Shown piece by piece: positions 46,801 to 57,378 of a stretch of 64,000 nt of DNA (position 1 is its first letter; each line of letters starts with the position of its first letter). The translations under genes were made by a program, and so were the position numbers. The stretch covers positions 434,001 through 498,000 of the forward strand of contig JASANG010000440.1 in the NCBI GenBank assembly GCA_030248215.1. The letters are read 5' to 3'. The notes beneath the pieces were generated by a model. It was not told where the DNA came from, searched no databases, and saw only the letters and a program-made list of their open reading frames with translations. The DNA is from Enoplolaimus lenunculus (taxonomy: Eukaryota; Nematoda; Enoplea; Enoplida; Thoracostomopsidae).

Positions 46801-49016
46801 CCTTCACAGGTCGTTGACTGGTACAACAAAAAAGGATATCGAGGTGAAAAATGGTGGGATCAATTTGTGGACGATTTATCTATGGATTTGCTAGAAGGTA
46901 CAAATATTGATGGGGGCGAGAGGACAACCTCCGATCGAAATGTCCGTTTGTTAGGGCATTGTCTTGTTTAGTCATCGTTAGCGATTTGTAAATTCTATTT
47001 TGAGTCGAAAAAGTTTAGTTATTTGTGCGCCAGCCGCGGTCACACTAATATAAAAAAGTTAGATAATACTTTGAAATATTGTTTGTACAAATTGTGACCG
47101 GATGTTAACCCGATCCGCATAACTTTAAACGTTAATATTTCGTGCCCGACCTCAGTTCTGAATTTGTGACTTGAAAAAATATTGATTTATATAACAAGTT
47201 ATTTACAAATTTTTATTTTTTAAATATGAAAAAACATATTGCGGGACATTGTTAGATGCGATTTTTGGTTTTTACAACCGAATTCGATCCACTGATACCC
47301 TGAAACAGATCTTGGAATTTGCCGCATATTATGCCGGACCCAGGTGTCTAATCGTTCCCTGGGAGTGTGTTATGAGAAATAGCCCTGCAGGTAGTTGGTC
47401 TTACTGTAAATATTGTAATGTTTTTATTTTTCTGATTTGGACAAAAAGTTACAATGCCAATGTATTTTAGATATTTGTCACCAAGTGTTGGATTTGTATT
47501 CTTCGCGCAGTTCCGCAAAGGTAACCAGTGTATATTAATTTTCGTTCTATGGCCTCATTTTGATAAATATTTGATAAGACCAGGTTTTTTGTACTGGTTC
47601 CTTTCCCACTTGAATATTTTCTATTATTTTATTTCGCTTATACACGTTGCGCTGAGCTATATATGATATGCTGTATGCTTTGAATAGTATTGTTTATTAC
47701 CTTCAAAGTATGTGTACATCCAATGTGCTCTCCCATGTAACGGGAAACTTCAAATTTTTTCGGACTATTTGGACTTAGTGCACACAGTTACAAGATGGCG
47801 CTACTCTTGTCGTGCGGCGCAATCCATCGCAGTGCGGCATCGTACGAAAATTGTCATACACCATCGGTTGGTAATTCGCATTCGATAAAGCACGGTGACA
47901 TATTATTATGACGGACGTATTTTGCCGTTTGACACTAAAAGTTTGCAGTGAACAATTTCTAATGCTTCGGAAGACCCTTGTGCTCACAAATTACAAAACT
48001 AAATATAATGTTTTGTTGTTTATGTAGAAAGGAAGCGGTGGTTCTGCGAGTGCAGCTGGCAACAACTCAATGGGATTGTCAAATGTAACAGTCGGATCAG
48101 GTATGTAGCCATTATTTCTGATTTTAGCCGTGCTGAACTATGACCGTATTCTCAAATGTGTGTAGCACGTATCGTCAGTTGGTTATAGGTCTTGGAACTT
48201 TCAAATCACTGAACGGCTAAAGGTGGCCCTATACTCGTCGTGCGGTGCCGTCCGTCACCTTGCGTCACGGAGCCGTCTGTCAGCGTGTGTTATTGTACGC
48301 AAATTACACACGTATGATAGCGTATGGTGATGGAAGGTGACGGACAGCACCGGTACGGGTGATGCACGGTGACGGGCGGCGTCGCACGGGTGACGGACGA
48401 CGCTCTAAGGAATTCATTACAATTAGATTTTATTTACTCTATTTCGTACAAAATTTAAGATTTGCAATTGCAATAGATCGTTAGTTTGAAAACCTATTTC
48501 CAACTGGTGATCGATGCTACGCACTTGAGAATATGGTCCTAGTAATGCTAAAAAATATCGATTAAATTACGATTGAGATCGCTGCGCACTTTAGCAGTTC
48601 AAATCAGAGTGATTGCATTCTAGAAACGCTTAGTCACGATCAGAATTTGTAGTTGCGAGAGAAATCAGAGTCGCAAACGCAACCGCGCTTAAATTTAATT
48701 CTGTTTGTGGATGTGGATATTCTGCATTCATCTGTTTTAGGTTTATTTGAGAATAGGCGTACGCTTCAGCAAATTATCAATTTCTCTTGTTCACTTCGTT
48801 ACGCTGTTGCAGTGGTTGTTTTTTCGTAATTTTGGCTCTAGTGATTTGAAACGACAATTTTTGGTGTTTAAGGGCCGTAAATTCAGCAACATTACTTGGT
48901 AATATTTTGTTGTCATAAGATTTTTGATAACTTTGTACTGCGTTTTAGGAAGTTCTGCAACAATTCCGTATGTACCGAAAAGTGAAGCGTCTACACCTTC
49001 TGGCAGTACGAAATAG
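43861..49016 (+). CDS. CCNK: cyclin K, short form
   Basis: Ten exons: 43861-44000, 44654-44735, 44867-44998, 45244-45349, 45680-45737, 46350-46437, 46810-46897, 47471-47520, 48028-48100 and 48949-49016. All phases agree and give 294 residues. Motifs match human cyclin K closely: [100 protein letters not shown] and [11 protein letters not shown]. Cyclin K activates CDK12 and CDK13, which phosphorylate the Pol II C-terminal domain and sustain transcription of long and DNA-repair genes. The two cyclin folds are complete. After them come only about 45 Ser/Gly-rich residues, with none of the roughly 300-residue Pro-rich tail of the vertebrate protein. The stop is followed 145 bp later by a Harbinger-like MITE. 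Other isoforms with later exons cannot be excluded. Confidence 0.95.
45083..45126 (+). other. possible 44-bp cassette exon in cyclin K intron 3
   Basis: TTGTTATTTTACAG precedes it and GTAAAT follows, so both splice sites look usable. Its length is not a multiple of three, so inclusion would shift the frame of the cyclin box. It could be a poison exon or a chance match. Confidence 0.3.
48144..48538. mobile_element. family C MITE carrying a GC-rich palindromic insert
   Basis: CCGTATTCTCAAATGTGTGT, CGTCAGTTGGTTATAGG and the inverse arm CAACTGGTGATCGATGC, CACTTGAGAATATGG mark the C ends. The 48228-48408 interior is a foreign GC-rich block: TCGTGCGGTGCCGTCCGTCA at the left faces GGTGACGGACAGCACCGG and GGTGACGGACGACG at the right. 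It lies in cyclin K intron 9. A sequence like the block's left end also occurs at 47800-47835. Confidence 0.7.
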
Positions 49017-49160
49017 CCGCATGGCGTGGAAAGGTGAACTCAAGATTTGAACATGGTTTGCTTATGAACGATTACGGGCTCGTGGTTGTGGCAGGTGGAC
49101 ACAAAGAACAAATTGATGCCTTTGGTATTTTGATGACGTGTCGAGGTGGCAGAATAATAA

Positions 49161-49548
49161 TGGGTCATCCACGTTACAATGAGCGCGCTAATGGGAAAAT
49201 TTGTCCAACCACCTGGTAGAGATCTGTGTACAAATCGAAGCTGCAACTAGGGTGTAGGTACATTTTTGTGCGGTACGTAGACACTATTAATTGTCCCGAC
49301 ACTGTCCGAAGGGGTCGGGACAACAAAAGTTAAAACTTAAGCAAAATCAATAAGTATATAATGTGTTTGTGTTGGTACGTATGTTTGCGATGCTATATGA
49401 ACACATTGCAATATGTCTTTACGTCCTCGTTAGGGACTTCCGGACATTATAGTGGTCTCGTAATAGAGTGTGTTAAAACGAGGTCGGGCCTTATTTAAAC
49501 CCAGACATTTTTTTGCAATAGCGCGTGCAGTATAACGTGAATGTTTCA
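49161..49548. mobile_element. Harbinger-like MITE after cyclin K
   Basis: The left end TGGGTCATCCACGTTACAAT and the inverse of the right end (TGAAACATTCACGTTATACT) both continue to GCGCGCTA or GCACGCGCTA, with TAA duplicated on both sides (49158-49160 and 49549-49551). The same family is inverted at 54608-54947. It starts 145 bp after the cyclin K stop codon. Confidence 0.85.
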
Positions 49549-49551
49549 TAA

Positions 49552-51096
49552 GTGACGAAATATTATGAAATTGATTCAGTTACAGGGGCGCATCAACGGA
49601 CGAAACAACGAGGGGTCACCAACCTGGCTAGTGAAGTGAGTTAGAACGATAACACAATTGTGGTATTAAATCTTGCTACAAAGTTTTTGGTTTTGAAATT
49701 TGTGCGGTAATGGACCAGGTGCATCCATTGATCTGCCCCTGTTAAATTATTTCATTAGGGCTCCTTCTGTTGCTTTTTAGAAACTTGTCAAGAAATTGGA
49801 AAGTTTGGTTACCAAAAACGTTTTTTGCTCTCGCATATTTTGTTTCTAATTCAAGAAAGTCGGTTTAAGATCATAGCGTAAGGATGGTTTAGTGTTACCG
49901 CAAAGTTGCAGGACGAACTGTGTGAAACGGTTACTTGTGAATTTGAATAGGATTCATTCCGTCTTTACTCATATTATTCATGTAGGAACGGTTCCAAGCT
50001 TATGGTATGGCTTAGGCTTGAATTTTCAGATTTTGTTTGTGACATGTTCTCTGCATGCGTTCTTAGGCACCGCTTTTGGCGGAAGCAGTCAAAAATGGTT
50101 GAAGTATTATGTATTACATATATTGAAAACTGCGATATTATATTATATATTTGTGTCCGAATAAACTAAAACAAACGTGTCAGTATTGAAGACGTGATAA
50201 ATTGTCAAGTACGAAAAGTCAGATTTCAATTTAGTTTTTACCGAGTAAAACCGAAAGATTACATATGTCAAAAATGAAACGCTATTTTGAACGCTTTTTA
50301 TATTTCAAACAACGTTCTGTCGACGTTTTTAGTTTAATAAGTTTTTCTAAACTCGAAAAGCGTTTTTATTTGTTTGGTGCACTTAGCTTTTTATTCTATT
50401 CTAAAGAAAAAATTCCGAGATTTCGTAAAAATATGCGTAACACCGAAAGTGTTAACAACACCTCACAGATGCATTTGCAAAAATAGCAAATTAAACATCA
50501 TTTTATCGGCCCATGTTACTTTAAGGAGCTATTATCAGGCAAATTGTGTGCGCCTCTGGCTCCGGTATATTTAACCTTCAATTGCATTCTGGCGCTGAAT
50601 ATTGTAGCAGTAAATTTTATTTAAAAAAATAACTCAAAAAGTGCGATACAAAATACGTATAATAAAAAATCAGTAGACAAGGAAAGTTGTTACATGTTAT
50701 GAAATGTTTACTATTTTAAAATTTAAAACCGACGCTTGTAGAAAGCAATCCAGCCACTTCTTGCATGAATATTTACTATTTCTTGGGACACCCATTTTCC
50801 AGCTAGGATTTGGACGATCTCACATGGAAGGCAATAAAAGTTTGGCGATCCAGCAAGATATATATACTACACATACACGTAATTGTTTAACACCGTGTAT
50901 TGAATATTTTATTGCACGTGTATGCTATGCAATTACCGTTGCTTATCTATATTAAAAGTGGAACGCCCAGTGTTCGCATTTCCGGCAGCTTTCCAACTTT
51001 TCTTTCCATGATTTGAAACACAATACAAAGGTCAGTATATTATATATGCCAATTTACGTAACTACGACTATATACCGATAAACAGGTGCGAACCGT
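49552..51096. other. intergenic region between convergent cyclin K and the Asn-rich gene
   Basis: AT-rich. Recognisable pieces are a D' end (50511-50545, GCCCATGTTACTTTAAGGAG) and a diverged piece like part of the 51097-51367 element (50755-50830). No gene recognised. Confidence 0.5.
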
Positions 51097-51367
51097 TTAA
51101 CCCTTTCTCACATGAATATTTTCTATTTCCCCTGAGACCTACTTTTATGCTAGGATTCGAATTCCAGTGACTGGAGTGGGAGGCGTATACCGTCACCACT
51201 CAGCTGCTCGAGCTTGACGCTCGAGCCCGAGGGGGCTCTCACGTCTTGTGGTGATTTAGTACTACGTATACGTGTTGCAATTGTTAAACACGGTGCGATA
51301 TATACCATTTAACGTATATACACTGCGCTGAGTTGCCTACAGGCAACTCAATGTGAGAAGGGGTTAA
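51097..51367 (-). mobile_element. 271-bp terminal-inverted-repeat element with tRNA-like core
   Basis: TTAACCCTTTCTCACATGAA at the left and the inverse of the right end (TTAACCCCTTCTCACATTGA) are inverted repeats. On the minus strand CAGCTGAGTGGTGACGG (A-box-like), CGCCTCCCACTCCAG and GGAATTCGAATCCTAG (B-box-like) follow each other as in the plus-strand copy at 3457-3726. It is 271 bp against 270 bp. Confidence 0.75.
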
Positions 51368-51580
51368 AAGTTAATGAAAGCAAACTGACTCAAGCCTAGA
51401 TATGAAAACTAGTAGGGCTGCTACAAATGTTGCAACCATATGGTTAGTAGTAGTATATACAATTTGCTGGAAATGGTTATTGACTGCTGAAACTGTTTTC
51501 AGTGCATTATACAGCAAAAAAGAAGAAAAGCACATGGTTTCTCTAAAGTCAAATTCTATTTACAATTTCAACTGCAATCT

Positions 51581-54042
51581 TCAACTCGTACTGTCGGCAG
51601 ATGGACTGGTGCCAGGTTTGTTTTCGTGTTTCGTAATTTCTTTTTTCGAATTGTCAGATTTGTCAGTCGTTTGTTTTTCGTTTGGTGGCAGACGACTACA
51701 GATTACATGATAGCGTCGTGTTGCACCTGGTAAATTATCACCAAGACGGTCTAAATTCCGGCGCAAGTGATTATGCTTGAACGATGCAGCGTTTTCAAAT
51801 TTTCTATTGCTATTGCGATCTTGTTGAATTGCATTTTGATTTTCAAATTTTCTATTGCTATTGCGATCTTGTTGAATTGCATTTTGATTTTCGAATTTTC
51901 GTCGAAAATTGTTTGATTTCTTCACAGTATCATTTGTCTTTGTGTCACCAGATGCAGTAGTGTCACAGAGGTCTGGATCTGATTCGATGTCAGATCCGGA
52001 ACCAGGTTGAGGTCTCTCGAGCACTAGCGAATCACGTGCTGCCGCACCGGGTACACCGTAATTCCATTGGTAGTTTGAACTTACGTTTTTAAAGCGACTA
52101 TTTGTATTAGGCCAATCAACTTCGTCCACGCCAGTTGTTGCTATCATACTAATCGCTGATTGGCTACGATCTAACGGCGCTGAATCGTCATTTTCCCGAG
52201 CTGAATGTAGTGAATTATTTTCATTAGCTATGTAATTTTTAGAATTCTCGCAAAATTTACGATTCTGGAAAGTTTGAGGTGAGCGACTTTTACATGTTAA
52301 GTCACGGCTAGTGGATTGTGAGCTTGGTTTGACCGAACGAATAGGCCGTGTTTGGCACGTGGGACCACCTGGACGCCTGTTGAGCATTGGTGAAGGATTT
52401 GGAGACGTAATGCAAGAAGCGGAAGGTGAATTATCCAGGACAGGCATATTCATAAATTGGTGTGAATGATGATAACCGGTAGCAGGTAACGCCCTGATCA
52501 GAACTGCTGGAGATGTCGCTGATGTGGGCAAATGGTGAGCAAATGTTGCCTGAAACAAATTTTCAACAGCGAACTGAATGTGTTCCACTGCGCATTGTGT
52601 ATTATTTATTGCATGCAATTTGCACAAATACCTGCTTATACCGAATAATTTTTCTATTTGAATTTACGTTAAACTCCGGGTAATGTATAGAACAGCCCCG
52701 TAACAGTGCCTAGTATGAGCGTATTCCTAAGTCTCAGTCTACGCATACTTTAAGCGTAAAAATGAGTTTGTCTGAGGCTATGCAAAAATATAGTGTAAAG
52801 CTTTAACTTTACTGTATTGCAGTCTCGCAGAAAAACGTTCCGCCACTGATCTTTACATGTACCAAAACTTTTATAGCTGAGTGTCACCCGTGAGGCTGCG
52901 ATTAGAATTAGGGCTTGAAATTAAGTTCGTACACGTACGTAACAGTGAATATTCATGTGAGAAATGGTTAGGCTTAGCTTTCATCGTGTTTTATATGTAC
53001 ACGTCTAAGTCGCATAATCTTAGAATATGACGAATCCTTACCCTGAGATTGAATATATTAGACTCGCCTGGTTCGTCGCTATCGTCGTCCGAAAACGAAT
53101 TCATTCGAAATCCTGCAATAAAATTTAAATTTTCTGATTTGGTAGTTAGTTACCGGTCAACATTTGACCGATGCAATTTGGTCATTAAGGTTTTGGCCTA
53201 TTTTAATTAAGGATGGCCTCTGTCCATTGGAACACAGGGAGGCTTCTGTAACTGGGATGTTTGGTTTTGGTATTACCATTATAGGATTTAGGTTTAGGCA
53301 CTACCGTTAGGTTTAGAATTGGTCAAAGTGGGCAAGTCGTTTAAATATTAGGCTTTAACCCGATTGACGCGTGTCGCACAAAATCATTACGGGCCCCACG
53401 GCAGATTTTTACTCCCACCCCAAAAAAGTTTCAAACTTAATTGTGAGTGATCGCCAAAGCCTTGTATATCGTGCCGGTTAAAAATTCTTCCAGCCCCCCT
53501 GGACAGGTGATCTGGCTATCGATCTTTGAAATGCTTGCAGCTGAATTTTCAGCTCAAGTTCTGTTTCGTTCCGGTTTAACACTGAGAAGAAATTTATTCA
53601 GTATTTTTTCTACCTAAAAGCAAACGGTCAGCTTAAGACTTTGTTGAGAACTTTTTCAATACATGGACACAGATAAACTACTGATATCAAATGTCATTTT
53701 AGCATCACCTTTTAGTTTTCCTTTTTTTCGCACTGGTCTCGGCGCCTGTTCTTGCTCAACTTCCATCCGGTTTGCACTTTGAGTGTAATTATTAGTATTA
53801 TTATTATTATTATTGTTGTTGTTATTATTATTATTATTATTGTTGTTGTTATTATTATTATTATTATTGTTGTTACTATAATTATTATGGTTGTTGTAAT
53901 TATTGTTACTTTTCGTATTATTATTTAAATTAGAATTGTCGATTGGTTCAATATAATCACTGCTGTTAACTGCGCGATCGGAGTTTTTCGCTATTCCATT
54001 ATCCATGTTTGGCTGATCCGACTCGCGTTCGTCAGACGCCAT
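51581..54042 (-). CDS. unrecognised Asn/Ser-rich protein
   Basis: Three exons, 53682-54042, 53042-53112 and 51581-52549, join in frame (acceptor TTTGTTTCAG at the last one) to 466 residues. I do not recognise the family. Residues about 1-40 are acidic and polar; about 40-95 are mostly Asn, coded by AAT/AAC microsatellites; then comes a basic stretch, VRKKGKLKGDAKMTFDI. The middle exon encodes an acidic patch, MNSFSDDDSDEPGESNIF. The last exon is rich in Ser, Pro, Asn and Arg and holds a perfect 16-residue repeat (KFENQNAIQQDRNSN plus one residue) twice and a half, from a 48-bp DNA duplication. No membrane segment or signal peptide. The composition suggests a disordered nuclear or RNA-associated protein, which is inference only. 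The ATG at 54042 is followed by ASDERESDQ. The stop at 51581 could instead be bypassed by a weak donor, GTACGA, near it. Confidence 0.6.
51790..51900 (-). repeat. 48-bp tandem repeat within the Asn-rich gene
   Basis: TTTTCAAATTTTCTATTGCT recurs with a period of exactly 48 bp (16 codons), so the repeat keeps the frame. Two full units and part of a third are nearly identical at DNA level. Confidence 0.9.
52679..52863. mobile_element. family D MITE in an intron of the Asn-rich gene
   Basis: GTATAGAACAGCCCCGTAAC at the left and GAAAAACGTTCCGCCACTG with CTTTACATGTACC at the right are decayed D ends. The hexamer core is eroded, so this copy is older than 11377-11710. Confidence 0.65.
53393..53522. 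repeat. family J MITE, diverged
   Basis: GGGCCCCACGGCAGATTTTT at the left and CCCCCCTGGACAGGTGATCTGGC (in part) at the right resemble family J ends. It lies in the first intron of the Asn-rich gene. Confidence 0.4.
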
Positions 54043-54156
54043 TGCCTCTTGTTCGGTTTTATGTTTTTATTATTAATTTCTTCAATCCATTATGTACCGA
54101 AACTGAAATACACCAATTTAAGCTTTGAAGAATATTTCTTAGGAAATATTTGCTTC

Positions 54157-54585
54157 ATAGTGACCCGAATTACAGAGGGGGACTGATACTTATTTTGTCT
54201 CTCCAGTGGGTACTCCCCTTGTTATTCGGTTACGGACTGTTATTTATTTTTAACCCGCCCTTCGTTAGTGATATCCGGTATTGCAACTATCCGTTGAATT
54301 AAACGTTTTTTGTCTTGTATCAAAAGTGTGAGCGATAAGGCAAGGCTATACATAGCAAAGTACTTTTAAAACATAAGTATGCTTGAAAGTTTCGAACTCA
54401 ACTTTATTTGGTTCTGGACTCGTTTATTCGCTACAATTAGGAATAATTGACAATTATAACTCTAGTAGGGTTTAGGGACTTTATCCACTTATGGACTATC
54501 ATTAGGGATACGGACTCCTATTGACTGGATCTCCAATTGGGGACCCACTCTTATTACTCCCTTCCTATTCGGGTTACTGCAGTAC
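54157..54585. mobile_element. family H element, about 430 bp
   Basis: Left end ATAGTGACCCGAATTACAG and right end CCTATTCGGGTTACTGCAGT are inverted repeats. The interior holds repeated ACGGACT / GGGACT motifs. It shares most of its length with 63538-63981. It lies about 115 bp upstream of the start of the Asn-rich gene. Confidence 0.8.
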
Positions 54586-54607
54586 AAAGATAATAAAACA
54601 ATCTTAA

Positions 54608-54947
54608 TGGAACATCCACGTTATACTGCACGCGCAACTTCAAAAAATGTCTTGAGTAAGGCCCGACGTCGTTTTAACACACTCTATTACGAGACCATTT
54701 GTTCATATAGCATCGCAAACATACATAACAGCAACACAAACACATATATATGAACACTTAATTTTGGTTAAATTTTTTACCTTTTGTCCCGACTCCCTTC
54801 TGACAGTATCGGGACAATTAATAGTGTCTACGTACTTCATGAAATTGTACCTACACTCTAGTTGCAACTTTTATTTGTACACATATCCCTACCGGGTCGT
54901 TGGACAAATTTTTACTTTAGCGCGCGCATTATAATATGAATGACCCA
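54608..54947. mobile_element. Harbinger-like MITE, inverted relative of 49161-49548
   Basis: Begins TGGAACATCCACGTTATACT, ends ATATGAATGACCCA, with TAA on both sides (54605-54607 and 54948-54950). It shares TAATAGTGTCTACGTAC and GAGACCA..GAACA blocks in reverse orientation with the copy after cyclin K. Confidence 0.85.
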
Positions 54948-55091
54948 TAATAGTAAAACATATTTTAAGACACATACCGAAAATATACCGGAAACGGGCA
55001 TAAATTTGAGCAAAAACATATTTCCTGTTTACTGTAAGCGAGCTTATGGTCTTTGCCAATAGGATACGGCAAAATCACAGTTAAGCATGCA

Positions 55092-55374
55092 CTGTAGTGA
55101 ACCGAATATAAGGGGACTGATATTTATTTTGCCTCTGTAGAAGGCGTCGCATGCTATTTGGTACGATCCATTATACTTTATGCCATGTTGTATTTAAACG
55201 AATTCTGTACTGAACGGTATTTGGTCCACGAAAGATCTTCGTAAACTAAAGTCACAAAATGGCACAAACTTTAGGTTTTGGGACTCACGAAGGACTCTAA
55301 CTAAAGGATATGTACGCTTAAGTGAATTCGGTCTCAGGAACCCTACTTTTATTACATCCTTATTCTGGTCACTA
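55092..55374. mobile_element. family H element, shorter copy
   Basis: CTGTAGTGAACCGAATATAA at the left and TCCTTATTCTGGTCACTA at the right are inverted ends about 280 bp apart. The interior resembles 54157-54585 with a gap. Confidence 0.7.
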
Positions 55375-56387
55375 TCATTTACTTAAAATATACGAAAATT
55401 ACTTAGCTAATATCTCGAGTCAAAAACACGGAATAATATATTATTAATTTCAATTTAAGGAAAGTGTTTTGGCATTTTGAGGATTTTTGTATAATTTTGT
55501 TAATTATTCATTATATTTAAATATATAGAAATGCAGATCAAAATCGGTCAAACGATTTTACAAATAAATTACCTCAGGGCCAACAACATTTTATGCGGAA
55601 CAATTTGGACCCCAACCCGCTCCCCTGCTGGACATTTTTGTCCCCTCTGAACAGCCGATACATTTTGTGGAGCGACGAAATAATTCCATGGTAAATTTTT
55701 CTTGCCTCATTTATAGAAACCTTCGTACCTCCGTCTAAACAACTCCTGGTTGAGCGACTGGTAAATCCGCTTACAATTTAAATGGCAGTGCACCGGGCCT
55801 AAATCCCAAAACCCAATAAATCTTCTAAATCCTGCTGTAAGAATTGATTAAAGAACAGTTGTGTAATGTCATTTAATGCTAAAATATCAAAGCGAAACAA
55901 TCGTTTGTGCTTAAAACCTTTACTAAAAACGAATTTATATTTTAAGAATTTAAAAATGAAATAAATTTAAAGCCAGGATTTGCACAAAATTAAGAATATG
56001 AAGCATTCAGAAATGCGGAATCAATACTCGGAGCAGGTTAGAGTGAGGTACCATACAAACTTCAGGACGGGTGGGGCAACGCCACGGTGGATCCTGTCGC
56101 CACCACCCGTGTCAGAAATTTATGGAACCACGTACTTTAAAACCAGGCCTGCACCCAGAAGCAAGCACTTAATTTGCATCAAATGATTAATTTAGTTGAA
56201 ACTAAACATTAGCTTTGGTGACGGCGGTTTGAAGGATTTAAAAAATCCATTGTCTATGTAACCAAGTGTCAAATTATAAATTGTGCAGTTAATAGCTACA
56301 TCTGGAAAGCGAAGCGAGCGAAAAGCCAAACACATTCATTGTATTTATATTCAATATACGGCGTGTAAAGTTTAGCGTACATCTCCT
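55375..56387. other. intergenic DNA
   Basis: AT-rich, with no gene or clear repeat that I recognise. A C-rich patch at 55607-55660 may be a family J-like remnant. Confidence 0.5.
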
Positions 56388-56538
56388 GACCAATGTATGG
56401 AACAGCGTCGTAACATTAGTATAAGCATATTCGCAAGCCTAAAACCTAAAACCAACGCCTGAGCAAAAAATTAGCCGTTTAATGTTATTCAATTGCAGTC
56501 CCACAAAAAACGTTCCGCTTCTGAACTTTACATGGTCC
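56388..56538. mobile_element. family D MITE
   Basis: GACCAATGTATGGAACAGCG at the left and CTGAACTTTACATGGTCC at the right are decayed inverted ends, with CCTAAAACC-like hexamers between. Its right arm is the start of the tandem array at 56490-56729. Confidence 0.65.
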
Positions 56539-56729
56539 GATCTTGTGGATCCCCTTTTGACATTTGTATCAATTGCAGTCCCACAAAAAACGTTCCGCTT
56601 CTGAACTTTACATGGTCCGATCTTGTGGATCCCCTTTTGACATTTGTATCAATTGCAGTCCCACAAAAAACGTTCCGCTTCTGAACTTTACATGGTCCGA
56701 TCTTGTGGATCCCCTTTTGACATTTGTAT
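56490..56729. repeat. three identical 80-bp tandem units grown from a MITE end
   Basis: Units at 56490-56569, 56570-56649 and 56650-56729 are identical by eye. Each unit is the right arm of a family D MITE (AAAAAACGTTCCGCTTCTGA, then TTTACATGGTCC) plus about 30 bp of flank. Confidence 0.93.
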
Positions 56730-56835
56730 TACAACAGCAGACATTCGACCAGTGACGAGTGTCGCAGGCGAAGGTTTTTAACAATGTATCCTATTGCGAA
56801 ACCGGACGCCATTAACCTTGCTCGTACCTCCCACT

Positions 56836-56995
56836 GGCCCGTAGCCAGCTCACCTTGCTCGGGTGCGGCTCAATATTTTTCACGAGAGGCATTCAAGTGT
56901 TTTCAATGATTTACAAGCAAGGTCGATAATTCTCAAGGGGGGAGGCAAAATTTTTCTAGGGGGCTGAGCCCCCCCCCCCCCTTCGCTACGGGCCC
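56836..56995. mobile_element. family J MITE
   Basis: GGCCCGTAGCCAGCTCACCT and the right end CTTCGCTACGGGCCC are inverted repeats 160 bp apart. It contains a run of 14 C (56969-56982). Confidence 0.75.
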
Positions 56996-57210
56996 GACCT
57001 TCCAATGGACGTTTTGTAAATTGAACAATTTAAGAAATTAAAACTATAAATGTCATCAAATCCGACAAACATATCACTTGGTGTTGTTAGACTTCATACT
57101 TGGTTGAGTCACCGTTCGCCGCTAAATCTTATTTTTGTTCTCACAGTTTAAATTTGTTAAACAACTGAGGACCACTGGCGCATACAATAAGGTACACCCA
57201 TGCATACGAC

Positions 57211-57378
57211 GGCCCATGTAAAGATCAGGTGCGGAACGTTTTTCTGTGGGACTCGAAAAGAGTAAGCTTAAACTTTATAGAGTAATTTTTTGCTTGGCTT
57301 AGGAATATGCTCATTCCTACGCTTAGTCTTAGGAATATGCTTATAATACTGTTCCGCCCGTGTTCTTTACATTGGCCC
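57211..57378. mobile_element. family D MITE
   Basis: GGCCCATGTAAAGATCAGGT at the left and GTGTTCTTTACATTGGCCC at the right. The hexamer core is short, which makes this one of the smallest full-length copies (168 bp). Confidence 0.8.

Noticed and set aside
47249-47470. Separate small gene or cyclin K exon
   Set aside because: The cyclin K exon that matches the family ([11 protein letters not shown]) starts at 47471 after a clear acceptor. The preceding frame is intronic and without family likeness.
52550-52627. Upstream extension of the last exon of the Asn-rich gene
   Set aside because: Using the acceptor at 52632 breaks the reading phase with the preceding exon, while the TTTGTTTCAG acceptor before 52549 keeps it. 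The extension stays possible only if another exon exists.
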